Positions 43,276 to 51,836 of a stretch of 64,000 nucleotides of DNA are shown here, piece by piece. The stretch is from GCA-2708415 sp964353185 (lineage in GTDB: Bacteria; Pseudomonadota; Alphaproteobacteria; Micavibrionales; Micavibrionaceae), in NCBI GenBank assembly GCA_964353185.1, contig CAYGUV010000003.1:62001-126000 (forward strand), written 5' to 3'. How positions within the stretch are numbered: the first letter of the stretch is position 1; each line of letters starts with the position of its first letter. The translations under genes and the position numbers were made by a program. The notes beneath the pieces were generated by a model. It saw only the letters and a program-made list of their open reading frames with translations. It was not told the origin of the DNA and searched no databases.

Positions 43276-44319
43276 ATGCACTTCAAATATATAATCGGGA
43301 TTGGAATGGCCCTCGCCTTGTTGGTGTTTTTGTTTTTACAAAATGATCCGCCAACATCGACTGAGCAGGTCCAAAGCAAAAATAATTCAAATACGCTTCA
43401 TATTTTATATTATGACAATATCGAATATGAAGAAGATCCCTATCAATTTTTAAATGGATTAGCCTTTAACGATTTTAAAAACCATCTTACATTTTTTCAA
43501 GATGAAGCATACGAGGTCATTGCACTAGATCAAATAGACACAATATTAACCCGCGCCAGCGCAATTTCAAAAAAATATGTCGCCATCGTTTTAAACACGC
43601 AAGACGAAGAAGCCTTAGCACACGCATATCCGTTAGCAAAACGATACGGATTTCCCGTTAATTTCAGCGTTAATTCATTGGAATTAAATAATAAAAACGT
43701 TGATAACGACCTCATAAAACTACCTTTATTAAATATCAACACAAATGCAGAAACAACTGATTTAATTGCAAAATTACTAAACGACGAAACGAGCCGTTTT
43801 CGCGATATTTTTTCGAAGACGCCACGTAGCATTATGATTTCAAACACATTTTTCTTTCAAAAGAATAAAGCCATTATTGAGCGTTATGATTTTGAAAAAA
43901 TATACTTACCAACCAATCAAGCCAACAACATCAATGCCCTTAACGACATAATATCATATATAAACGTAACGCCATCATTTAGTCATCTGGACGTTTTAGA
44001 AACGTATATGAACCGTCAACCGTTTGAATATAGCAACCTGATTTTTATCCAAAATGATAATAATGATGGAAAAACGACCAATATCTCATGGGGGCTCACC
44101 CTTCCCCAAGCCATTACACCGAATGACAGCCCCATCCAGTGCATGGCATCAAATGGAACAAAAGCAGTCATATATATAATTGAAAATCGAATAGAAATTC
44201 GCCTATCGCGCGATATATCACAAGATGCATTAAAAGTGCATTGCACCAAGGCAATATTAGATAAAAACTTAAATAAAACAAATAATTACCAATATATGGT
44301 TCTGCATGAACCATCATAA
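43276..44319 (+). CDS. Degenerate NodB/polysaccharide-deacetylase-like protein
   Basis: A 347-aa protein with an N-terminal membrane anchor (residues 5-22). The body recalls the NodB fold: LHILYYDNIEYEEDPYQFLN, FKNHLTFFQDEAYEVIAL, then YVAIVLNTQDEEALAHAYPLAKRYGFPVNF, the place where active deacetylases have TFDDGYxxxxxxAxPxLxxYGxxATxF. The DD metal-binding pair is replaced by NTQDE and no HxxxH motif is visible, so it is probably catalytically dead. The remaining half (190-347) shows no known motif. AT-rich, with a leaderless-type promoter. Alternative: an unrelated TIM-barrel-like protein. Confidence 0.55.
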   Translation: MHFKYIIGIGMALALLVFLFLQNDPPTSTEQVQSKNNSNTLHILYYDNIEYEEDPYQFLNGLAFNDFKNHLTFFQDEAYEVIALDQIDTILTRASAISKKYVAIVLNTQDEEALAHAYPLAKRYGFPVNFSVNSLELNNKNVDNDLIKLPLLNINTNAETTDLIAKLLNDETSRFRDIFSKTPRSIMISNTFFFQKNKAIIERYDFEKIYLPTNQANNINALNDIISYINVTPSFSHLDVLETYMNRQPFEYSNLIFIQNDNNDGKTTNISWGLTLPQAITPNDSPIQCMASNGTKAVIYIIENRIEIRLSRDISQDALKVHCTKAILDKNLNKTNNYQYMVLHEPS

Positions 44320-44336
44320 AGACCCGCGCCTATAAT

Positions 44337-44894
44337 CTAATATTCTTCGGCTTGGCGGACTTCTAATACTTCGGGTACATAATGACGCAGCATGTTTTCA
44401 ATGCCGCTTTTCAAGGTCATGGTTGAGCTGGGGCAGCCGGCGCAGGCACCGCGCATGGTAAGGTAAACAATCCCCTCTTCAAAGCGGTTAAAGACAATAT
44501 CGCCACCATCCATCGCAACCATTGGGCGTACACGTTCCTCAAGCAGCTCTTTAATTTGAACCGTTAGCTCATCATCATCTTCTGAAATGGCGGTGTCGCT
44601 CTCCCCTGTTTCTTCATAAAAGGGAAACCCTGCGGTGATATGATCCATGATTAAGGCCATAATACGCGTTTGAAGGGGTTGCCACTGTGTGTCCTCTTCC
44701 TTTGTCACAGAGATGAAATCTGCGCCATAGAACACGCGGGTAATGTTGCCTAAACCAAACAGCTTTTCCGCCAATGGGTTCTTACTCGCCTCTTGCGGAG
44801 ATTTATATTCTGCCAGGCCAGAAGACATGACGGTGCGTCCAGGTAAGAACTTCACGGTGTTGGGGTTTGGTGTCTCTTCGGTTTGTATAAACAT
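44337..44894 (-). CDS. nfuA: NfuA-type Fe-S cluster scaffold
   Basis: A 185-aa protein with an N-terminal Nfu_N domain (FIQTEETPNPNTVKFLPGR, FGLGNITRVFYGADFISVTK) and a C-terminal NifU domain with the cluster motif GACAGCPSS (Cys-x2-Cys) after MVAMDGGDIVFNRFEEGIVYL. It delivers 4Fe-4S clusters to target proteins such as IlvD-type dehydratases. I chose ATG 44894 because the family starts MFIQTEETPNPNT; the frame extends upstream by 13 codons that do not match. GGATG lies 11 bases before it. Confidence 0.93.
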   Translation of the reverse strand: MFIQTEETPNPNTVKFLPGRTVMSSGLAEYKSPQEASKNPLAEKLFGLGNITRVFYGADFISVTKEEDTQWQPLQTRIMALIMDHITAGFPFYEETGESDTAISEDDDELTVQIKELLEERVRPMVAMDGGDIVFNRFEEGIVYLTMRGACAGCPSSTMTLKSGIENMLRHYVPEVLEVRQAEEY

Positions 44895-44989
44895 AGTTTT
44901 TTTTACATCCTTGCCGAATAAAGCGCAAGACAAGTTTACGCTTAAGCTTCTGTGTAAACATCGTCCACTAGATTTATTTCATATAAGGA

Positions 44990-45640
44990 TTAATTATAGC
45001 CGATTGTACCAGCAGAGCCTGTCTGTGCCCAAAAATATTGGTCAACATCTTTGAGGAAATTGGCGTAGTGGCCTGTTATTCTCTCATGGTAGATTTTTTT
45101 AAAATCGATTGATTTTATGACACTTCGGAAATTACGCTCCCACTTTTCGTAGCTGTTGGCGTAAGACGAACATTCAACAACATAAAGCGTGTCATGATAT
45201 AGCGACGCAAACATGATGCCGCGTCGTGAACTTTGGGCTGTGCCCTCGTTTGCACTATAAGATACGGTCGCGTAACTGGCAACCCAACGACCAAGGCCGC
45301 CCCCATCATAAACACGGCCAATGTCATAATCATTGTAATGACCCATATATGATTTCCAAAAAGGAATGCTTACCGCCTCCTTTTGGACATCCCGTCCCAA
45401 TGAAGGTGGAAAAATTGTATAACGGTTATCATCATATGTTTGAATTTTGCAAGACGCGCCCTCGTTATTGGATGGGGCGGCGATTGTTAGGATAGTCGCA
45501 TTATTGCTATTATTTTGTTTTTTCCAAGTGTCTGGGAAAGTCACTGTTAAACGGGATTTGGGATCTTGCCATAAAAAGTAATCCGCCAAAGCAGGTGTAG
45601 AAATAAGACATAGGAATAAAAATAGGATGATACGATTCAT
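44990..45640 (-). CDS. Periplasmic hypothetical protein, 216 aa
   Basis: A clear signal peptide (residues 1-19, cleavage after ALA). The mature domain begins LWQDPKSRLTVTFPDTWKKQ, a pattern seen in PsbP-like and other small periplasmic alpha/beta domains with the motif FPxxW. Two Cys (ASCKIQTYDD and VVECSSYAN) may form a disulphide. The C-terminus ends in FLKDVDQYFWAQTG. No specific function assigned. Confidence 0.8.
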   Translation of the reverse strand: MNRIILFLFLCLISTPALADYFLWQDPKSRLTVTFPDTWKKQNNSNNATILTIAAPSNNEGASCKIQTYDDNRYTIFPPSLGRDVQKEAVSIPFWKSYMGHYNDYDIGRVYDGGGLGRWVASYATVSYSANEGTAQSSRRGIMFASLYHDTLYVVECSSYANSYEKWERNFRSVIKSIDFKKIYHERITGHYANFLKDVDQYFWAQTGSAGTIGYN

Positions 45641-45750
45641 TCAAACAGTATATCGGATATCGTTGCGCAGAGACAAATTAAATTTTTAAGGTGGCCTTGG
45701 CCCCCAAGGGGTATTAACCCATCCTTTTTTTAAAGGATAATCTATTTGGG

Positions 45751-45906
45751 TTATTTTGGCTGACCAACAGGTTCATCTTTTGGGCAAGCTGCAAACACTA
45801 GAGGTTCAGTGTAGAAACGATCTGGCTTATGCTCCTTTGGTGGAGCAAAAATCTCTGCTAATGATGTAGCCGGCATTTCTGCAAATTCAATATCTTTTGG
45901 ACACAT
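45751..45906 (-). CDS. Small protein, 51 aa
   Basis: Too short for most gene finders. Minus-strand ATG at 45906 is preceded by GAGGGG with a 4-base gap, a strong ribosome site. The predicted peptide starts MCPKDIEFAEMPATSLAEIF and ends KDEPVGQPK; it has two CPK motifs (residues 2-4 and 42-44). Upstream are overlapping TTGACA boxes (45992-45987 with a 16-base spacer and TATTTT). This gene occupies most of the 372-base gap between the 45-kb periplasmic protein and trpS. No family recognised. Confidence 0.5.
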   Translation of the reverse strand: MCPKDIEFAEMPATSLAEIFAPPKEHKPDRFYTEPLVFAACPKDEPVGQPK

Positions 45907-45964
45907 ATAACCCCTCATTTGTAATATATTTACAATTTAAGGATAAATGTTCTCATAAAATATC

Positions 45965-45992
45965 AAAATATGTCAAAAATTATTTTTGTCAA
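45965..45992 (-). promoter_or_regulatory. Putative promoter of the 51-aa gene
   Basis: Minus strand: TTGACA (45992-45987), 16-base spacer, TATTTT (45970-45965). A second TTGACA lies at 45976-45971 within the spacer. The leader would be about 50 bases. Confidence 0.35.
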
Positions 45993-46012
45993 AGAGGCTA
46001 AACCTTTGAAAT

Positions 46013-47020
46013 TTATGACCAAAATCCTGTGAGTTTTTTTATTTCGACCAAATTTGGGGCGGCAATTTCGTTCGCCTTTTCATTTCCGCGCTTTAAAATG
46101 GCATCCAGCTCGGCTGGATCAGCCATTAATTCATTCATGCGCGATGTAATCGGCGATAGTTTTTCAACGGCCAAATCAGACAAGGCCGATTTAAACTCTG
46201 AAAATTGCTTACCACCATATTCGGCCATGACTGTATTTTTATTCGTATCAGAAAGCGCGGCATAAATGCCTATCAAATTGATGGCTTCGGCGCGCCCTTC
46301 GGCTTCGGCATCGTTGCTTGGCACGGCATGCGCGTCGGTGCGCGCCTTGCGAATTTTACCTGCAATCGTGTCCGCATCATCAGTTAGGTTGATACGTGTC
46401 ATATCACTCTCTGCAGATTTGCTCATTTTTTGTGTCCCATCACGCAAAGACATCACGCGTGTCGCCTCCCCCGTGATAACAGGCTCAGGCAGTGGGAAAT
46501 AATCAGACTTTGCAATATGCTGATTAAAGCTGTTGGCGATATCGCGCGCTAATTCAAGATGTTGCTTCTGGTCATCACCGACTGGCACGTGGGTTGATTT
46601 ATAAATCAAAATATCCGCCGCCATTAACACAGGATATGCATATAGGCCAAGCGAGGCCATATCTTTTTTCTTACCCGCTTTTTCTTTAAATTGCGTCATA
46701 CGGTTGAGCCAGCCCATGGGCGTCATGGCCGTGAATATCCAATTTAATTCCGTATGGGCGGGCACGGCGGATTGTACCATAATGTGCGACTTTGCGGGGT
46801 CTACGCCCGCCGCGATATAGGCCGCAGCCGTTTCACGTGTGGCCTGCGCCAATGTGTCTGGGTTATGGCCTGCGGTAATTGCGTGTAAGTCAACAACACT
46901 GTAGAAGCAAAGGTTGTCCGCCTCATCCTGAAGCTTTACCCAGTTACGAAGCGCGCCAAGATAATTCCCCAGCTGTAGCCTGTTGGTTGGTTGCATTCCT
47001 GAAAAGATGCGCTTTGACAT
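46013..47020 (-). CDS. trpS: Tryptophanyl-tRNA synthetase
   Basis: Class I synthetase of 335 aa. Motifs: SGMQPTNRLQLGNYLGALRNW (the HIGH region reads QLGN, as is normal for TrpRS), MLMAADILIYKSTHVPVGDDQKQHLE-like segment, and QKMSKSAESDMT (KMSKS). ERGNEKANEIA at the C-terminus also fits. murJ and a small DUF2805 gene lie just upstream on the same strand, so murJ-DUF2805-trpS may be an operon. Confidence 0.97.
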   Translation of the reverse strand: MSKRIFSGMQPTNRLQLGNYLGALRNWVKLQDEADNLCFYSVVDLHAITAGHNPDTLAQATRETAAAYIAAGVDPAKSHIMVQSAVPAHTELNWIFTAMTPMGWLNRMTQFKEKAGKKKDMASLGLYAYPVLMAADILIYKSTHVPVGDDQKQHLELARDIANSFNQHIAKSDYFPLPEPVITGEATRVMSLRDGTQKMSKSAESDMTRINLTDDADTIAGKIRKARTDAHAVPSNDAEAEGRAEAINLIGIYAALSDTNKNTVMAEYGGKQFSEFKSALSDLAVEKLSPITSRMNELMADPAELDAILKRGNEKANEIAAPNLVEIKKLTGFWS

Positions 47021-47093
47021 GATGAATATACCTTTTTTATATTTTATTCAGATGTTGTTGTATCCCATATTTTCTGATTAAGAAAGTACCGGC

Positions 47094-47315
47094 TTATTTA
47101 AGTTTTTCATGTTTTGCCTTGCGGCCAGAAACACGTTTGCGCCACATACGAAAACTTGATGGCTTCATATAGGTGCGCATGATTTTGATAACCTCGTTTT
47201 CTGTTAAACCTGTCTGGGCATAAATTGAATCAAAACTGTTTTCATCACACCATGCCATTTCAATCACATGGCTATGTTCTGTTGATATATCTGATCGTGG
47301 GGGGCTGTCTTTCAT
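47094..47315 (-). CDS. DUF2805/TIGR03643 family protein
   Basis: A 73-aa protein with the family pattern HVIEMAWCDENSFDSIYAQTGLTENEVIKIMR then MKPSSFRMWRKRVSGRKAKH, which resembles a helix-turn-helix with a basic tail, so nucleic-acid binding is likely. Function not established. It lies 2 bases after murJ on the same strand and 73 bases before trpS. Confidence 0.88.
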   Translation of the reverse strand: MKDSPPRSDISTEHSHVIEMAWCDENSFDSIYAQTGLTENEVIKIMRTYMKPSSFRMWRKRVSGRKAKHEKLK

Positions 47316-47317
47316 TC

Positions 47318-48868
47318 TTATACTCTTGATTTTGAAAATATTTTTTTTATTTCAGATATCTTGATTGCGCCCGTTCCCAAAACACCAGCCGTATAAATAC
47401 CCATACCAATACATATCAAAATGGATAAACGGAACATTTTTTCACCTTCACCCAACAAATCATAAACCCCATAATACTTGTCAAAAACCAACAAACTTAC
47501 CGCCATAAGCAACGTCGCAAATGCAATTTTAAAAATGGAAGATTTAAACTTTTTATCAAAAGCCAACGTCCCCTCTTTTTTAACGCCGCGATATAATAAA
47601 AATAACTGTAGCCATGCGACTAAACCTGTTGATAACGCTATCCCTGCTACACCTAAGGGGAAGATTAAAGCAATACTCAACACGATGTTCAGTAAAGTTA
47701 TAATGATGGAAATTTTAACGGGGCTCATCGTGTCTTGACGGGACCAAAATGCCGTTGAGAAAACTTTTGATGATATATAAGCGGGCAATCCAATTGCGTA
47801 TCCCATCAAAACATTTGACGCCATCATCGTATCTTGGGCGGTGAATTTTCCACGTTCGAACAAGGTGCCAATTAATGTTTCAGGAATGGTAAATAACGCC
47901 ACCGCCGCAGGCAATGCCAGCAGTAATGAAATCTCGAGCGAGCGGTTAAATAAATTATTAGCCCCTTGCGTGTCTTTGGCCGCAACAACTTTGGACAACA
48001 TAGGCAATAATGCGGTGCCCACCGCCACACCAATCATCCCAAGCGGTAATTGATTCAAACGATCCGCATAATATAAATAAGAAATAGACCCCGCAGACAA
48101 TAATGACGCAATCACCAAATCCGCAAACAGGTTGATGTGCATGACACCCGCGCCCAACACCCCCGGCCCCATCAGGCGAAATGTCTTTTTAATACGCGGC
48201 GTCATTTCGGGGGATTTAAAGGTGATTTTTATATTATTGCGAAAGATAAAATAAAACAGCAGCAATAATTGAGTAACCCCCGCCAGTAATATCCCATAGG
48301 CCATTGCATACCCCGCATTTTCGGTAAATTTCGTAAAATACAGTAATGCAATGATAAGTGATAAGTTAAACAAGATTGGGGCGGCCGCAAAAGGCGCAAA
48401 TTTATTATGTGCGTTTAATACACCGCCTAATAAAGCGGTTAATGATATCATTAATAAGTAAGGGAACGTGATACGTGATAAACCCACCGCCAGATCATAC
48501 CGCTCAGGATCATCGGCAAAGCCTGGCGCGATGGCATATATAATGAAAGGCATAAAAATAATTGCCAAAATGGTAAACGGCACCAATATCGCGGCCATCA
48601 TCGCAAAGGCATTTGAGGCAAAGATTGAGGCTTTTTCCTGCCCATCTTCCTCCATCGTTTTGGTATAAAGCGGGACGAACGCAACACTAAACGCGCCTTC
48701 TGCGGTGATACGGCGGAAAAGATTTGGCATCTTGAGCGCGACAAAAAATGCATCCGCAATAGGCCCCGCGCCCAATAAAGCCGCGGTTAAGATATCGCGA
48801 ACAAAGCCCAAAATACGGCTTAACCCTGTAAACCCCCCCACCGTTGCCATTGCCTTGATTAATTTCAT
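47318..48868 (-). CDS. murJ: Lipid II flippase MurJ
   Basis: A 516-aa MOP-superfamily membrane protein with about 14 membrane segments that moves lipid II across the inner membrane. Family motifs: TGLSRILGFVRDILTAALLGAGPIADAFFVALKMPNLFRR at the N-terminus (residues 14-55), AEGAFSVAFVPLYTK, then GAGVMHINLFADLVIASLL and LYYADRLNQLPLGMIGVAVGTALLPMLS. The start is normal for the family. It probably heads an operon with the DUF2805 gene. Confidence 0.96.
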   Translation of the reverse strand: MKLIKAMATVGGFTGLSRILGFVRDILTAALLGAGPIADAFFVALKMPNLFRRITAEGAFSVAFVPLYTKTMEEDGQEKASIFASNAFAMMAAILVPFTILAIIFMPFIIYAIAPGFADDPERYDLAVGLSRITFPYLLMISLTALLGGVLNAHNKFAPFAAAPILFNLSLIIALLYFTKFTENAGYAMAYGILLAGVTQLLLLFYFIFRNNIKITFKSPEMTPRIKKTFRLMGPGVLGAGVMHINLFADLVIASLLSAGSISYLYYADRLNQLPLGMIGVAVGTALLPMLSKVVAAKDTQGANNLFNRSLEISLLLALPAAVALFTIPETLIGTLFERGKFTAQDTMMASNVLMGYAIGLPAYISSKVFSTAFWSRQDTMSPVKISIIITLLNIVLSIALIFPLGVAGIALSTGLVAWLQLFLLYRGVKKEGTLAFDKKFKSSIFKIAFATLLMAVSLLVFDKYYGVYDLLGEGEKMFRLSILICIGMGIYTAGVLGTGAIKISEIKKIFSKSRV

Positions 48869-49014
48869 AGAAAGAAGTTTTACGGAGTTTCACAAAAAAG
48901 TAAACGCGTAAAAGAAAAGTGGTTTTGCCATTTAACTTTTCTATTTAATTTTTGATACAACTCGATATGTCTTTATGGTAATAAAAACTTCGGTGACATT
49001 CTATTGAAACGTGA

Positions 49015-49020
49015 TAAAAC
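49015..49020 (+). promoter_or_regulatory. -10-like box placing the ubiE start at the transcript start
   Basis: TAAAAC ends 6 bases before ATG 49027; GTGACA (48993-48998) lies 16 bases upstream. No Shine-Dalgarno sequence is visible. The boxes are weak singly; the spacing agrees with other probable leaderless genes here. Confidence 0.35.
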
Positions 49021-49026
49021 ACTTAT

Positions 49027-49785
49027 ATGAGCAAGAATTTAAATCCAGAGAGCCTTGAATTTGGCACGAAATCGGTTACCCCTGATGAGAAAACGACCCT
49101 TGTCCGCGGGGTATTTGATTCAGTTGCTGATCAATATGACATTATGAATGACCTGATGTCAGGGGGTATTCACCGCACATGGAAAAACCACCTCATCCGC
49201 CGTATTCGCCCCAAATCAAACCAAGCGTTTTTGGATGTTGCGGGCGGTACAGGCGACATTGCCTTTCGCATCCGCCGCAAAACAAGCGCGCAAACAAAGA
49301 TCACTCTTTGTGACCTTAATTATGACATGTTGCGCGTGGGGCGCGATCGCGCGGTGGATAAAGGCTGGCTCAATGATTTTGACTGGGTCACGGGAAACGC
49401 AGAAAAACTGCCCGTTCCTGATGAAAGCTATGATGTTTATACCATTTCCTTTGGCCTGCGTAACGTGACCCGCATTGATGACGCGTTGAAAGAGGCATAC
49501 CGCGTGCTCAAACCTGGGGGACGTTTTTACTGCCTTGAGTTTTCAACGGTTGAGAACCCTCTTCTGTCCAAGTTATATGATGGATTTTCTTATAATGTGA
49601 TCCCCAAAATTGGTAAAGCGGTCGCAAATGATGAAGAAAGTTATCAGTATCTTGTTGAATCTATTAGAAAATTCCCTAAACAAGAGAATTTAAAGGCCCG
49701 CATGGAACAGGCTGGATTTGCAAAAACATCCTATGAAAACCTTACATTTGGCGTTGCAGCCATTCATTTTGGAATAAAATTATAA
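49027..49785 (+). CDS. ubiE: Ubiquinone/menaquinone methyltransferase UbiE
   Basis: A 252-aa SAM-dependent C-methyltransferase of ubiquinone synthesis. Motifs: FDSVADQYDIMNDLMSGGIHRTWKNHLI, the SAM-binding FLDVAGGTGDIAFRI, GNAEKLPVPDESYDVYTISFGLRNVTRIDDAL and LKPGGRFYCLEFSTVENPLLSKLYD, which are specific to UbiE/COQ5. It is divergent from murJ and ends in a short spacer before the Ala-rich gene. Confidence 0.97.
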   Translation: MSKNLNPESLEFGTKSVTPDEKTTLVRGVFDSVADQYDIMNDLMSGGIHRTWKNHLIRRIRPKSNQAFLDVAGGTGDIAFRIRRKTSAQTKITLCDLNYDMLRVGRDRAVDKGWLNDFDWVTGNAEKLPVPDESYDVYTISFGLRNVTRIDDALKEAYRVLKPGGRFYCLEFSTVENPLLSKLYDGFSYNVIPKIGKAVANDEESYQYLVESIRKFPKQENLKARMEQAGFAKTSYENLTFGVAAIHFGIKL

Positions 49786-49947
49786 TATCCCATTCTTTTT
49801 ACGTATTTTCCGAAAAAACTGTTGCAAAGTGACTCGGTTTTGTTCTAACGTCCCGTTCATAAGGTCAAAGGCCTTATATACGGGTGGAATGAGAATTATA
49901 AAAAATAACCAAAAACCCTTATTTTAATTTGAAGGAAGGAAAATCAA

Positions 49948-50475
49948 ATGAATAACAATGTATTGAAATCAATTTTCTTTGCAGCTGTTGTATTAGTAGC
50001 AGGTATCGTTGCAATGCAGGTTGTATATAACAATGTAACTGACGGTGAAGGCGCAGATTTCTCAAACATCGCTCCAGCAGCTGGTGAAGCAATGGACGAA
50101 ATGGGCGACACAATCGCTGAAGAAACTTCAGAAGCATATGAAGCAACGACTGAAATTACTTCTGATGCAATTGATGCAACAGAAGAAGCGGCTTCAAACG
50201 CTGCTGACTCTGCGACTGAAGCAGCATCTGACGCACAAGCTGCGGCATCTGATGCAATTGACTCTGCTGTAGAAGCAACTGCTGAAGCATCTGAAGAAGT
50301 TGCTGCAGAAGTACAAGAAGCTGCAAATGACGCAATTGAAGCGGCAACAGAAGCATCTGACGCTGCTGACGAAGCGGCTATGGCTGCTGATAAAGCTACA
50401 GAAGCTGCTGAAAAAGCTCCTGCTGCTGGCGCAGAAATTGAAGCTGAAGTAGAAGCTGAAACAACAGACATGTAA
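49948..50475 (+). CDS. Ala/Glu-rich membrane-anchored helical protein, 175 aa
   Basis: Residues 7-26 form a membrane anchor (SIFFAAVVLVAGIVAMQVVY); the rest is an almost continuous Ala/Glu/Asp/Ser/Thr helix of 11-residue-like character (ATEEAASNAADSATEAASDA). Such repeats form amphipathic or coiled-coil rods, as in LEA-, phasin- or Lpp-like proteins. GGAAGGAAAATCAA precedes ATG and a strong terminator follows. Codons for Ala are nearly all GCA and GCT, unlike most neighbours, which use GCC and GCG often; this matches the OmpA-like gene and suggests high expression. Function unknown. Confidence 0.85.
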   Translation: MNNNVLKSIFFAAVVLVAGIVAMQVVYNNVTDGEGADFSNIAPAAGEAMDEMGDTIAEETSEAYEATTEITSDAIDATEEAASNAADSATEAASDAQAAASDAIDSAVEATAEASEEVAAEVQEAANDAIEAATEASDAADEAAMAADKATEAAEKAPAAGAEIEAEVEAETTDM

Positions 50476-50498
50476 TCTTCGGATTATTAAGAATTGAA

Positions 50499-50528
50499 AG
50501 GCCTCGCTTCATTGCGGGGCTTTTTTTT
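50499..50528 (+). terminator. Rho-independent terminator after the Ala-rich gene
   Basis: GCCTCGC (50501-50507), loop TTCATT, GCGGGGC (one G-T pair), then eight T (50521-50528). Confidence 0.93.
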
Positions 50529-50577
50529 GGCTCTGCCTGCGCTTTGCGTTTAAAAAACATTGCTTACAGAATAAATA

Positions 50578-50606
50578 TAGACGCTAACCCTTAGATTCAT
50601 TATATT
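50578..50606 (+). promoter_or_regulatory. Promoter of coaBC-dut, probably leaderless
   Basis: TAGACG (50578-50583), 17-base spacer, TATATT (50601-50606), then CCCCCT and ATG 50613. The six-base gap leaves no room for a ribosome-binding site. Confidence 0.45.
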
Positions 50607-50612
50607 CCCCCT

Positions 50613-51836
50613 ATGTTAAATGGTAAGAAAATACTCCTGATTATCAGCGGCGGGATCGCGGCTTATAAATCGCTTGAGCTGATCCGTCTTTATAAAAAGG
50701 CGGGGGCGAATGTAAAATGCATTCTCACCAATGGTGGCGCACATTTTGTTACCCCCTTATCTGTCGCCGCCCTTACCGAAGAACAAATTTATACGGATCA
50801 ATGGTCACTCAAAGATGAAACGGAAATGGGTCATATACGACTCTCTCGTGAGGCTGATGTAATCGTCATTGCACCAGCAAGCGCCAATTTAATCGCGCAA
50901 GTCACCTATGGTTTGGCAGATGATTTGGCATCGACGACTTTGTTGGCAGCGGATAAAGATATCCTCATGGCGCCTGCGATGAACCCTATGATGTGGGCAA
51001 ATAAATCAACACAAGAAAATATCAAAACTTTAACGTCGCGTGGCATTCATATGATTGGCCCGTGTGATGGGCTGATGGCGTGCGGCGAAACAGGATCAGG
51101 CCGCATGAGCGAACCACAAGATATTCTGCAAAGTACCGTTGATTACTTTCAAGGTAATAAGCCGCTTGCAGGATTAAAAGCATTGGTCACCAGTGGCCCA
51201 ACTTATGAAGCCATTGACCCTGTGCGCTTTATTGGCAATCGCTCAAGCGGGAAACAAGGGCACGCCCTTGCCACCGCCTTATCCAATATGGGCGCGGATG
51301 TAACCCTTATCAGCGGACCAACGGCCCTAAATGATCCAGATGGCCTTAAAACAATACATATCCAAAGCGCGGCAGAAATGATGGCCGCATGTATAGATAA
51401 TATACCTGTTGATATTGCCATTTGCGCCGCCGCCGTGAGCGATTGGACCCCCAAATCAATCTGCGATAAGAAGATCAAGAAAGAACAAGGCAAGGCTCCC
51501 CCCGCCCTTGAGCTAACGGAAACACCAGATATTTTAAAGACAATTTCAAACCACGCAAAACGTCCACAATTGGTTATTGGCTTTGCCGCCGAAACCAACG
51601 ATGTGTTAGACAATGCACAATCAAAACTGACGCGCAAAGGATGCGATTGGATTATAGCCAACAGCGTCGCAGGAGGTGAAACCTTTGGCGCAGACGATAA
51701 TGCGGTTACAATTATTCAAAAAAACCACACCCTTACCCTGAACCGTGCGGATAAAAACACGATTGCACGTGACATCGTCAAACAGATTATAGAATATATA
51801 AATCAAGATAAAACCCAATTGAAAGCAGCAGAATAA
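50613..51836 (+). CDS. coaBC: Phosphopantothenoylcysteine decarboxylase/synthase
   Basis: A bifunctional coenzyme A synthesis enzyme (407 aa). The N-terminal CoaC flavoprotein domain (1-185) shows LLIISGGIAAYKSLELIRLYKKAG, then APASANLIAQVTYGLADDL, APAMNPMMW and the C-terminal CGETGSGRMSEP lid with its catalytic Cys. The CoaB domain (190-400) shows TSGPTYEAIDPVRFIGNRSSGKQGHALA, AAAVSDW and KGCDWIIANSV. The stop overlaps the dut start by one base (TAATG), so the two are coupled. Confidence 0.97.
   Translation: MLNGKKILLIISGGIAAYKSLELIRLYKKAGANVKCILTNGGAHFVTPLSVAALTEEQIYTDQWSLKDETEMGHIRLSREADVIVIAPASANLIAQVTYGLADDLASTTLLAADKDILMAPAMNPMMWANKSTQENIKTLTSRGIHMIGPCDGLMACGETGSGRMSEPQDILQSTVDYFQGNKPLAGLKALVTSGPTYEAIDPVRFIGNRSSGKQGHALATALSNMGADVTLISGPTALNDPDGLKTIHIQSAAEMMAACIDNIPVDIAICAAAVSDWTPKSICDKKIKKEQGKAPPALELTETPDILKTISNHAKRPQLVIGFAAETNDVLDNAQSKLTRKGCDWIIANSVAGGETFGADDNAVTIIQKNHTLTLNRADKNTIARDIVKQIIEYINQDKTQLKAAE

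Noticed and set aside
45721..45738. ATCCTTT-TTTT-AAAGGAT hairpin as a terminator of the 51-aa gene
   Set aside because: The stem is A/T-rich, and there is no T run after it on either strand, so it does not make a convincing intrinsic terminator.
46829..46844. Second parS site in trpS
   Set aside because: CGTTTCACGTGTGGCC matches one half of parS but the right arm differs at most positions, so it is a poor ParB site at best.
49944..50471. A 175-codon open frame antisense to the Ala-rich gene
   Set aside because: It arises from the regular GCA/GCT codon pattern of the sense gene; there is no ribosome site, and the sense gene has a Shine-Dalgarno, anchor helix and terminator.
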